DNA from: Haemonchus contortus
Taxonomy: Eukaryota; Nematoda; Chromadorea; Rhabditida; Trichostrongylidae
Length of the DNA stretch: 64,000 nucleotides
Assembly (NCBI GenBank): GCA_000469685.2
Contig: LS997564.1
Location: 7,776,591 to 7,840,590, forward strand
Reading direction: 5' to 3'
Position numbers and translations under genes: made by a program. Below the pieces are notes generated by a model that was not told where the DNA came from, searched no databases, and was given only the letters and a program-made list of their open reading frames with translations. Of the stretch, positions 39,927-51,100 are shown piece by piece (position 1 is the stretch's first letter; each line of letters begins with the position of its first letter).

Positions 39927-41171
39927 ACTATAAACCTACATATGCATCTACGTATATGCGTATACTTCTACTAATAAACTATTGACTATTGTAACTATGG
40001 TTAAAAGGAAGAAAATGCGATACGAAAGCACTTGCCCGTAGTCACGGTTATTACGACATACGACATACACGAAGGGATATTACGTTTATCCTCATACAAC
40101 ACGTAAATGCGAGAAGTGACTTGAGGGACAAGCTCCTACCTCATTAGGGGTCGTCGGCACTCTCTGCCCTCGGGGAAGGAAAGTGATGCGGTGTCCGCAG
40201 ACGTGTGTCATGCGCGGACCGCTCCTTTCCACGGCCCCGAGTTCCTTCGCTGACCCGAGGCTCCATGGTGCTCCAAACAATCCCGAGCTGCTGATGACCA
40301 CAGCCGTCCGGCGACGGCTGGCAGCTCTTACTCTCCATCCTCCTGCTCGCACCCTGGAGCCTCTTTTATCTCCTTTCCTTGGCAGTGCGATCTCATGAGT
40401 GCCTCCGGTCCCTTCTGAGTCGAGGTTACACGATAACGATGGAATTGCGAGAAGACGACACACGAAATAGAAAACCGACCGCTAAGTGCTTTGACATGGC
40501 ATAAGAATGGAAGGTGTTCAGTGCACACTCGGCGCCACGCCCATGCCACGTGGCAATCGATGACGACGGCGCAATCGATGGTGACGGTGCTGCGCGTCGA
40601 ATAGTCTGTACGCGGTGCAGTGACAGCCCAGATGGTAAAGAGTCGTGGGCTTCACGACAAAGACCGTCACTGTCACCCTTCCATTCAGGACCACTTTCGT
40701 CGCTAGCTGAAATCATGAAACAGTACCATTAAGAATCCCATCCCACTCGATAGTATTCTCACTAATGCAAGTTCTTTCCCCATGAATGTTTTCCGATATG
40801 AAGAGTGACCGCAGCCATCATATGAACACCTCTTTCCTTTCGTGTTCTCGAGAATAGGATGTTATAGTAGTGGAATTCGATTTCAACTTAAAGCAGTTTA
40901 CCATCTCCCAGAAATTTATACAGTCACCTAAGGTGATCCTACACATGTATAGTCCTTCCTAAGACATCCACGCCGGTAAACTCTGGAAGCGTTACACTTT
41001 CAGAGTCATGAATCTGTGCTGTGCTGCATCAGACAATAAAGTCAACAGCTATTCGGCATTGTCAATCCCAGTCTTGAGATACGCTGCGCTTTCGATTCCA
41101 TCTAGAGACGTAGGGGCGTTTGAATGCGTCTGTGGCCTATGCAATGACTTGAGGTGGCCGGGGGACGGAAC

Positions 41172-41409
41172 ATTCGTGTGATCCGTACTGCGCGCGGCAA
41201 CTTACGCGGCGAAATTTATAGCGATTTTGACGACTTTAGCGCCTATTATTGGGGGCCAAATTCGAAGCAGAGTAGCTTAGTAATACCATCTGATCCTACT
41301 CATCTACTCTACTTCAAGTTTGTGCCTCAATGATGGGCGCAAGAGGCTGCTTTCATAGTCCGCGAGCGAGCGCGCGAGCCGACAGGGGGACAGTTCGGAT
41401 GGCACGAAT
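41172..41409. mobile_element. Palindromic MITE, family A, copy 3
   Basis: Ends attcgtgtgatccg and cggatggcacgaat are imperfect inverted repeats. The interior has cgcgcggcaacttacgcggc, then TAGCGCCTATTATTGGGGGC and GAAGCAGAGTA. Mirrored sequence (TACTCTACTTCAAGTTTGTG, GATGGGCGC) follows to the right. Length and core match the copies at 21744 and 29985. The right arm is the most diverged of the three. Confidence 0.65.
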
Positions 41410-43146
41410 TTACCCACCGAGGTAGCCAGGCAAGTCTGGTGATAATCAACCGACGGGATGGAAGGCTTGGTTGACCGAATATCAGTCAAGTTTCGATGCT
41501 TTGACCGTGCTTGTGATAATGCACCACTTAGCAACACACACCTGTGTGTCGTATCTGCCAGATTTTGTATTTATTGAAGGTGCCATAGGTAAAGCTAGTT
41601 GTTGCATTTTCGGGGTGGGAGACTTGGCTAAAAAGTTTTCATCGAATCGAACGGTCGAACCTATGCATGCAAGTGGAATATGCTTGGATGCATGAAGTGG
41701 GTTCACATCCGATCTATTTACGAGCACAAGCTTCTATTTAGGAAACAGTGTGGCTAAAAAGCATCGGGAGGTGATGCAGCAGTACTAGCAGGTGTGACTG
41801 ATAGTCCAATAACGCGCCCCGTTCACCCAATGCATCATGCTTGCAGCGGTCTCGCAGCGAATATGCGGGCTGTTGGCATTTTGCCATGGCCGTCTCCTGT
41901 AAATTTAGATAATGCAATCGTTTAAGGATTTTAGTTTTTCCTTGGAAGTTGAACTTTATTTGCAGAGAAACTTTGTTACATATCTTGCCCGTAACATCTC
42001 TGTTTGTGTGCCGAATTCTAGGGTAACGAAATGGTTCATTATCGAAGTATGAGCCCATTTGTAGTAGTAAACGTTATCGATGAAGAGTTTCGAATTTTTT
42101 GCTTCAAAAGATATGCTGAGGAAATCTGTCATTGCTGGGATTAACTTCCATCATAGTGTGTTCTAATTTTCGAAGACTTCGCAACGAAAACCAGCTCGTA
42201 ACTTTGTTGAGCCGAATTATTCACAGTTTCCTACACTTTTTACAGTATCATGACAAGCGATCGTTGGCAAAATAAGCTGCTGCATGTTTTGAATTTTCGA
42301 GTTTATTCTCAAAGTGCACTACTGTGCTATTTATAAATCTCACACGTCTGCTGGCTATTTTGGTCCAGTGGAACGATTTTCCCTAATAACTTCCATATTT
42401 TGTCTTTTTGAAACCTGCTCTTGCCACTCAGTCATACTGCTCCCCCGCACTATGTGTTATAAAAGGGAAAAATCAAATAGAGCGGCTCCACCTGTTATGG
42501 TAAACTGTAACGCAGAGCACATATTGTTCCAAAGTTTGCAAGTGTCTATAGGAGCAGGTGTGATCTCGTGGTATTGCAAATGATTTTTTTTTTCAAATAG
42601 AAAATAAAAAATGGCAGTTGTCCCGACTACTTGAATTTAAGCTCAAGCGTTACCAGAATTTAAAACTGTGGTAGTCAGAAGTGCCAAAATGTTGCTATTC
42701 AATTGTCTTAATAAGTTACCTACCCTAGTTGTTGTGAGCTCCTGTATTGATCATGGAGGGCCATTTAGTTGTTGAAATGCGGCCAGATTGAAGAGTGGTA
42801 TTGGATCTACGCCTCGGGCTGAAAAACCGTGTTATAGGCATTTCTGTACGAGTTGTTAGAGCATAAAATTTTTCCCCCAAGAGAAACATTGAGCGACTTA
42901 GTTGTAGCGTTGGATTGAAGGGAATCAGTTAGGAAATTATTGGTAATCCCTAACAGTAAGTGGATAAGTTGTCGTAACTTTGAAATACATTCGCCTATAT
43001 CCTATTCTGTTCTGTATATTTTCGTATTGGTCTTTGCATTTTTCCCAGATTCTGAACTTTTTTGTCTTTTTGTAGCTCCTGAAGCGGCTCAACAACATCC
43101 GCCGTCGGCGTTGGAGTTGACCCAAGAGGAGGGACTGGCCGGGAAG

Positions 43147-45121
43147 ATGGTGTCTCTCGGCGGAGAGGGCGCATTTCCTCCTGGCTCAACCGTGCACTTC
43201 AAGACGGCTCTTGGTGCATCACTTCAGGCTCAGGTGGTCTGCTTCGATCCGGCACTGAAGGTAATTTTTGATAAACTTCTTAGCTGGCATTGCTATCTTC
43301 GCAATAATCGTGGTAGAAGATAAAACTAGCAATACTGAGTATTTTTATATTTATACTACGTTTGCAATTTTACTTTTGGTATCATTTTTCGCATTTTTAC
43401 TTCGCTCATGTTGTTCATTCAAATACAGTTTCTACTATTTCCATATGACCGTGACTAAATGGAACCTTCATCGTTCTCTGGAGTGACAGTATCTTGGTTC
43501 CAGTTCGATACCCTAGTTTTGAAAATTTTCAGTGCAGTAATTATCTTGTCTCCGTTTTTATAAGCTTTTTTAAACTCTGAGTCACAGCTACAGTTACCAA
43601 CACTAACAAATACATAATCATCTACTTTAAGGTTCTCGCCGTTCGTGATACATCAAGTGGTAAACCTATCCTGCGGATGTTTAATATAGCGCTTATTAGT
43701 GAGGCAAGTAGCTTATTGTTATCACCGTATTACACACTTTTTTCCTTGTCTGTCTGTCAGTTCTCTATTTGACTGACTTTGGCGGTGATTAAGGAGTGCC
43801 TATGATCAAGTGACTAATAAATAGGAAGGGTTCTTGTTTATTTCGCGGTATCGATCGAGCGGAATGTGGTTATACGAGTTATCCTTTTTTGAGTATTATG
43901 GAATTCACTCTTTAAAAGCTAGGGAGAAAGGACGTGGATGATGAGTAGCTTGAGTAGGAGTAGGGAAGCCTAGTGGGAAAGCGCTTTCGTTTTTTATGGC
44001 TAAGCTTTCAAGCATTTATTTTTCAAGCTTGCATTCTATTAAGATCTGATCATTGTAACACCCTTTTGAATATTATTTCGGGGTCTTTGAAAATGAAATA
44101 AATATGTTATTTATAGTTCATTTTATCAATGTTAATATTTATAGCTTATTTTTGCAGATTCGGGAAATATCAGGGCCGGCTAATGGTGATTCACTAGAAA
44201 CGATGTTTTCTCCGAGTTCGATGAGTAATCAGCAGGTTTCTCCATTTTGAATTAGTACACTTTTCAAACATTTTTCACTAGCTGTTCCAAGACGTAGTGT
44301 TCATGTTTCTCTGGGGCGTCGATAGTGGTTCGGAATGCTGATATTGACTTGTTCAGTACAATTCCTCATATCTTTTGGGAACAGTCATCTTTAGTTGTAA
44401 ATCGTGCTAGGGAACCTAGATAAGCTGCTTGTTCAGGTAGCTGATCGGAGTGCAGTAGCGGAAAACCGTCGATGTGTGGAAGCGATGGAGACAGACGTCA
44501 CATTAGATGGGCAAAGAGCATTCATTCAGCTTCGGCGAACTCTTGACGATGTTCGTTGGAGAGGCGAAGAGATCTCGGTCCTAGAGCGTGTTGTTGTACG
44601 ACCACCATATACACCTGAAAGTGCTGTAGCAATACAGGTTGGGAATCTTCAAATCTTTTATTTGAGTCCAATTTCTTTATTCAGAAACTTTAAATTTTCT
44701 TGTTTCTCTCAAATCGGATGCGATTTAATGAGTGCATATCGTTAGGAGCTGATGAGCTTCCTTTTCAATAGACAGCCAAGGTTGTGAGCTAGGAAGGTTC
44801 CTTATAGTGGAAAATAATGTGCTGTAAATGAAATATCTTGAATACTTGTAGTTTTGGAATTTTGTCTAAGATCGTTTGTACATGCTAACCTCGAAGGCAG
44901 TGAAAAAATTGAAATTGTGTTTCCACAGAACAGCATGCTAGAATTAAAAGTCTGTTGCGTTCACAGTGATTAGAAATATAACAAATTCTTTGTTCTAGGA
45001 AGGTGACTCGCAATCTCAATCGGCACTTATGCACGTTCGCAAGATATTGTCGAAACCTTTCATCCCTGAACAGAAGCTGACTGCATGTTGTGTGGCTCCT
45101 GAAGGCAATGGAGGTGTCTAG
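43147..45121 (+). CDS. LSM12 homologue (Lsm + anticodon-binding-like domain)
   Basis: Five exons (43147-43260, 43632-43703, 44158-44235, 44437-44637, 44999-45121) join to 195 aa, the length of human LSM12. Residues 10-75 form a divergent Lsm domain (PPGSTVHFKTALGASLQAQ, then VLAVRDTSSGKP). Residues about 90-175 are the AD domain (ADRSAVAENRRCVEAME, then WRGEEISVLERVVVRPPYTP and ALMHVRKIL). In other animals LSM12 bridges Ataxin-2 to translation of period mRNA and has other RNA-linked roles; a similar adaptor role here is inference. The start is the Met just before the Lsm domain, following a TTTTGTAG acceptor at 43075, and in-frame codons continue upstream. Intron 2 has a GC donor (GAG|gcaagt at 43704). 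Confidence 0.9.
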
Positions 45122-46642
45122 ATAGCGTCGCCTATAAGATCTTGGAAGGCGTCAATTTGCATTCATTAGATATGTCCTTTTCATCAAAGTCATTTTCATA
45201 TTCTCGTTCACGTGTAATACCTACGTGCCACTGATGATTGTGAGGTAGGGTGCGTCTAAGGTTTGAATAAATCAAGAATTACAACAATTTCCCCCATGTG
45301 TTGTGCATATTCAATTAGGTCGTAGGAGATAGATGTAATTTTGCTTAAACGTGGCAATAGAAGTCCGCCTAGATCCATATGTCTTTTCACCCTTATATTC
45401 AAATCTCTTCGCCTACTTTGTTATCACATGATGCTCCTACGATAGGCTATCGCGGTTTAGTGGGATAGGTCGTGGTCATAGGCTCCGATGCCTTCGTTGC
45501 TCTAAATATGTTGATTGATTATGAACCACACGCATCAGAGCAGCTCTTTCCGACCGTTCTTTTGTACCCACTGATGTTCCTTTGTTTTTTTTTGAAGAAA
45601 TTCGGTAATATTGTTTATAATGACAGTGTTCAGTGTTCTTCATTCTGATGAGAGGTCGGTTGTGGCTGTCTCAACAGCGTGACTGATAGGTTTAATGGTT
45701 ATTAGGTATTCAATATGATACATTCTTTATCCCCAGTCTTCTTCTGTAAACCAGCACGCACTTCACGAACGTCAGTACTTGATTTGTTGTCCCTTCTAAT
45801 AAGATTTTTCTATTGGTGATTAGAATGTCGTAAAAGATTTCCGTTTAAATGATTTCTCCTTCACCTGTGTTTGTTAACCGAATCCGGTTTATCCAGTTTT
45901 ATCTGTTCTTTTTTGACACGGAGTGATTTTTTAGTATAGATCCCACCGATGACGTCTATCGCGAATCTGTTCTTTTATGTAGAAAATACGAAATTTGCAA
46001 CGGCGATCATATGTAAGATGTTTGACGGCATGTGGCTGCATGGGTTTACAGCCATTCTTTCCATATTTTTATGTCTAGTTCCCCTCTCTTGAAACGAAGT
46101 ACCCCTGATTAACACATGACAGAATTACTGCGTATTTTTTTGAATACTCCAGTGTTTATCATTAATGATAATCCATCTTATTTTCAGGAAAGTACCAAAA
46201 CACTGAGTTTTTCGAAGTTATTTACAATTATAATATATGTGCATGTATAATATTTATATTTCAAACCTGTTTTCGAATTCAATTTCATTTATAGGTCAGG
46301 TACCTAATTACTTTATGGTCAATCAATAGCTGAATGAACTGTTCTTTTTTTTGTAAAACAGGTATTTATATTTCCTGAAACTTAGCCATTACTTAGCTGA
46401 CAACATAATAGGTTTCTTTACGCTTTACGCAGCTTGTAGTGGTTGTGACCGGACATTTTACCCAGCTTTCAGGCCCCTTATTAGGCAATGCATACAAGAG
46501 TTTTGTGGAGATCACTTCCCACATACTGAAAACCCTGTCCTATGCATATACTCGCCAATACTTCGATATTCCTATTGTAGAGAAGGCTAACTAACTGACT
46601 CATCATGAACATGTGAATCTTTTCAGTTATTCCCAGTTTCTC
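45122..46642. other. 1.5-kb intergenic gap, nothing supported
   Basis: AT-rich sequence between the LSM12 stop and the methyltransferase ATG, with no long frame. A TTTCAG acceptor ends at 46626, 16 bp before the next ATG, and could be that gene's trans-splice site. Confidence 0.5.
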
Positions 46643-47720
46643 ATGACCGATTCTGATGATGAGGTGCCGACTCTTCCATCGGACACGCTTGAAATTCTAC
46701 GACAGTTTCAAGAGGAACAACAGAGGATCGCTGAGGAAATTGTTACGGAGGACTGGCAGGCATGTTTTGAAGCCTATTGGACTGGTTAAAACGTAGTTTG
46801 TTATGTGATTCGTAAAGATTTCTCGTGAATGTCTAATTTTAAGCTCAGTCAATTCTGGTACTCCCCTGAAACTGCACGACAGTTGTGTCGAGAGGTAGTT
46901 GATGCTCTCAGAGGGAAAGGGCGTATAGCGTGCATATCTTGTCCTACACTTATCCAGTACTTCCCAGAAATCGAAGTTTGTCTTCTATAGTTTCAGAAAT
47001 ATTGATATTCTTCTCAAGTAAATGTTTCAGCAGTATGATCGCGACACGGTCAGTGTCTCCTTATTTGAATATGATGCACGTTTTGCCAAAAAATTCCCTT
47101 CAGAGTATATTTTTTATGACTATCGGCATCCACTTGCGATTCCTCAGGAGCTCAAAGGTAGTGGGTATTCATGTATCGAGTTTCACTATTTCACATTCTT
47201 TCAAGGACCATATCTGATCAAAGTTTAATCTTCAAGGAGTCTATGATGTTGTCATAGCTGATCCGCCATTTCTATCCGATGAGTGTCTGTTAAAAACAGC
47301 GCAGTCTGTTCGATTTTTAGCAAAACCAGATGCGCGAATTCTTCTTTGCACTGGAACCATCATGGAACAGAAGGTATGATGAACACTATTTACGATAGCT
47401 AGTGAAAAGTAGCTGATCCAGATCCCGCGAGTAATCTTCTTCAGATGTTTCATTCCATTCTGAATGAATTGAGCTCATGGTGAAACTGGTAAATAGTCGT
47501 TTCAGAGGGTTAGCATTTAGAATGAAGAGTTATTGCGACTTGTGGGGTTCCAAAACAAAACAGTTGAATGTGCAAAGTTGTTCTTGCTTTTGTTAAAAAG
47601 TTTTAGTTTTAGGCGGAACGGTTACTTGGTCTGCATCGGCTCAACTATGAACCATGCCATGCAAATAATCTTTCAAACGAGTTTTCGTGTTTTGCTAACT
47701 ACGAAACGAAATTTTTATGA
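46643..47720 (+). CDS. EEF1A lysine methyltransferase 1 (EEF1AKMT1 / N6AMT2 family)
   Basis: Five exons (46643-46759, 46844-46975, 47031-47157, 47237-47373, 47613-47720) join to 206 aa, against 214 in human. Matching blocks run in order: ETARQLCREVV, KGRIACISCPT (SAM-binding strand and loop), VSLFEYDARFAKKFPSEYIF, the catalytic DPPF at residues 134-137 within VIADPPFLSDECL, ARILLCTGTIMEQ and the C-terminal NNLSNEFSCFANY. The family is a seven-beta-strand methyltransferase that trimethylates a lysine of translation elongation factor eEF1A in the cytoplasm; it was once misnamed an N6-adenine DNA methyltransferase. The ATG follows a TTTCAG acceptor by 16 bp. Intron 1 begins with GC rather than GT (CAG|gcatgt at 46760). 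Confidence 0.93.
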
Positions 47721-48191
47721 CATCAAATGGCTATATCTTTATAGTTGTTACTCTTTTATTGATCTTTTGTTGATTTGTTGACACCTTTCTATGATTCTGT
47801 TTTGCACCGGTTGCGTTTCGATTGTTTCCCATCTTCAAGTAGTTAGTAGACAGAAGTTTGTTAGGAATTGTTATTATGCTGTTATGTAAAGTTTGTCCAG
47901 AGGTTTCCATTTCAATGAATCTTCGACTTCATAATTGGTTTCAATTGCTTAACCAGTGGTTGGAAGTAGCCCTATATTTGAACAAGAAACTGTTATTAAT
48001 TGATTGCTGTATAATTATTCATGATAATTTATTCCCTTTGGTCGCTGAACTAATTTCTTTTTTTCGCAGATATGACACTAATGTGAAGGGTTAAAACAAC
48101 TCAAGCAAATTTCCATTTGGCCATTATTGCCTGTATACCGTGTATACACCCATTTTTTAAACTATATTGTTGGCCTCTTATTCAATAATTC

Positions 48192-51100
48192 ATGGCACCT
48201 GCTGGGCAGGGGCTCACTTGGTCAGATGTCCTATGCTGTATAGTATGTAACCAGGTAGGGTTTTTTTCTTTTTTTTCTTATTGGTATTATGTTTATTCAT
48301 TTGGATAATTAACTAAGTGAAGTTTCAGCTTTTTGATCATCATCGGGCCCCAGTAAATCTGACTTGTGGACATGTCGTGTGTGTGCGCTGCATAGCAAAC
48401 TTATATGGTAACGCATGCCCCGAAGATCAGGTCTGTCGCTAGCTCAGCTGTTTGATGCCTTTGCAGTTTTCTAGCAGTTATTTCAGTGCGAAGGTAAATA
48501 TCCTGTTACGAGCTATCCCATTAATGCTGCCCTCTTATCAATTGTAACAGACGACATAGAGGAATATTTGCCATCGTGGGATGTTGAAAAAGTACCCAAG
48601 GTATGTTTGATATTGATCCTCTCCAATTTAATTTACTGATGAGAGGTCAGTGTTCTGCTTATGGTTTATTTTCATGTTGTTCAGGAAGTTTTGTCATTAG
48701 TTGAGAATGCCCTGGTATCCATGGCGCAGTATCTTCACCGCGCTGAATCAGAGAGAGGAGGCACAGTATTTAGTGAAGTACGGAAATGAACCAATATTTC
48801 TGAGTCATGTCGCATGTGATTTTGTTTCAATGGTAAAGCATGTGTTGCAGGTATTATCACGGACCATGCAACGTAAACTAGTATCCCTTCTTTGCTACCA
48901 GATTGTGGAAGAAGAAGGTCGTTTGCGAGCACTGAAGACCTCAAGATTGATAGCTGAACGAATAATGACGGAGGTTTGGCTCGTACTTGTGTTGTATTTT
49001 GTGTGGGTCCTTATTACATTGCTTTGGCAAAGGGTCCGCACTTCTCGGGAAGAATTTGATGCCTTACATGGTTAACCCACTTCCATAATTCATTTTGCTA
49101 TGAATGCTTGCCGCTTGCTTGTTAGGTTACCAGTGGTATGGGTCTACTAACTCCTTCATCTCACGCCTAGCATTCGCGTTATGACCTCCATTTCATGCAT
49201 TTTGATAGTTTGGTTTCCTTTTTGAAGTTGCAGGGAACTGTTGGCCGCTATACTACCGACTTTCGCAATTTTTCTTACTCATTTTTAGCTCCTCCTTATC
49301 CAACAGAACTCAGGCAGCCTCAGTACACACCTGTGGACTGCAGTTCGTGCACGTGGTTGCCAGTTTCTCGGACCTGGTACGATTTTTCTCATGAATTGTC
49401 TATTCCCAAATTTGTCATTTAAACGTAGTTGTCGTCATTTCAGCCATGCAAGAAGATGTGCTGAAGCTTATTCTGCTTGCTCTTGACAAGGGTGCACTGA
49501 TTGCTCGAAAAACATTGGTCATGTACGTAGTACAGATGCTGTCAGAAGATTATCCTCAGGTGGCCTTTGAGAACATGTTTTGCTGTTTCAAGTTTTCTAT
49601 CTCGAAACCTCGATTCGCTTCTGTTAGGTCTCCAAAACATGCGTCGGCCATGTTGTGCAGCTTCTTTATCGGGCGTCATGTTTCAATGTGATGAAACGTG
49701 ATGGTGAATCTTCTTTGATGCAACTGAAAGACGAATTCAGAAATTACGAAGCGCTTCGAAAAGAACATGATGCTCAGATTGTACAGGTTTGTCTTGCATA
49801 CTGCATAGTAATGGCTGGGGTGAGCTGTTGTTTCAAAGAAATTTGATTTGATTTTTCTCTTGGTGTTGCCAATACTTCTCCTTTTTTCCTAATATGCGCG
49901 CTAGATTGATTAAACTTTACTCTCTGCCACGAAAAAGAAACTGGAGCTGCTAAGACTCATGCACCTTGCATTTGACTGCATTACATTTGAACTCGTAATC
50001 CTCTAACCCTACTATTTTACACTTCAGCGATGTTGTTTGATCTCCAGAGAGAGTGAGCTTCTCCAAGTGCCACTGAAGTCATTCTACAACACATCTTTTC
50101 TACGTTTCCTTAATTACTGATTACAGATGGCTGTCGAATGTGGCTTACGAATAAGTCCAGACCAGTGGAGTGCACTCTTGTATGGCGACCAAGCCCACAG
50201 GTCTCATATGCAGTCCATAATAGGTTTGTTATTTCCCTAATAAGATTACTTAATGTGACTTTTTATCCTCCCAAACAAATGTAGAGATAATTAGGATGAC
50301 AATAAGATGAAAGACTAGAGCAGTCTAAGTCAAATTGTGGAATTTGGGCATGAATGTGGCAGAGACGCCACGGTGGCCTTGGCAATGTATTCAGCAATAG
50401 TCTCATCGTTACCATAAGTTTAACTGACCAGCATTATGAATTAACGTCATTCAGATCGTCTGCAGACTCCTAATTCGTACATGCAAGGCATCGACGAGTT
50501 GACGGCAGTAGTAAATGGAGGCGATTCAACTTCAGGAAGTTGTGATTTGGCGCAGATGGCTCAGCTGTTGCGTGTATTCGATTCACTTCCAGCGCATCAT
50601 GGTCTGTCAGCGAATTTTATCATTTGCTAGCCTTTCTATTTGTCGATATTTTGTCTCTTTATAGAACGGATTAACTGGCACAGATTCGCGGACTATATAG
50701 ATGCCTTACAGAAACTTGTCAAGGCACATGTTGATTTCACCATGAAGCGGTATGTACTCCATTCCTCCTTTGTTGTCTCTAAATCGTTTCAATTATACAT
50801 ATAAGTTGCAGGAATGAACAACGTGCTCGCGAGGCTCAGCGATCGGCTGCCGTTCTTCGCTCCACGCATGCCGGTGGTTCTGATAAGGCCCATGCTTATA
50901 AAACCAAAATGTGCAAGTAAGAACATGAATGCTTGCATGTTTTCGCTTGGGACCATTTATGGGGTGAAGGGTATATGCTCATCGTGCAGTGTGCGGTTCC
51001 ACTGCTATCCTTTGTAGGGTTCCCTAAAGCGACCTCGCTTGGTTAGTTGCACTGCTCCTGCCCTTCTGGAACCAATCTTTTTTCATACAAAGCACAATCT

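Larger units (their letters stand above)
38649..43146. other. Repeat-rich intergenic region
   Basis: No supported gene across about 4.5 kb. It contains the (TA)n tract (39833-39919), palindromic MITE copy 3 (41172-41409) and, just left of that, a short dispersed repeat (41121-41151). The GC-rich patch at 40100-40730 yields several overlapping frames on both strands, none with recognisable domains. This is the expected behaviour of a locally GC-rich, stop-poor stretch. Confidence 0.5.

Noticed and set aside
39747..39985. Long frames of alternating Tyr and Ile
   Set aside because: Translation of the (TA)n microsatellite.
40092..40732. Several overlapping 70-120 codon frames on both strands
   Set aside because: Locally GC-rich, stop-poor DNA with no shared motif and no splice structure.
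48069..48094. cag|ATATGACACTAATGTGAAG as the last methyltransferase exon (YDTNVKG)
   Set aside because: The exon at 47613-47720 supplies the conserved NEFSCFANY ending and its own stop. The motif is better read as a splice acceptor for Roquin.
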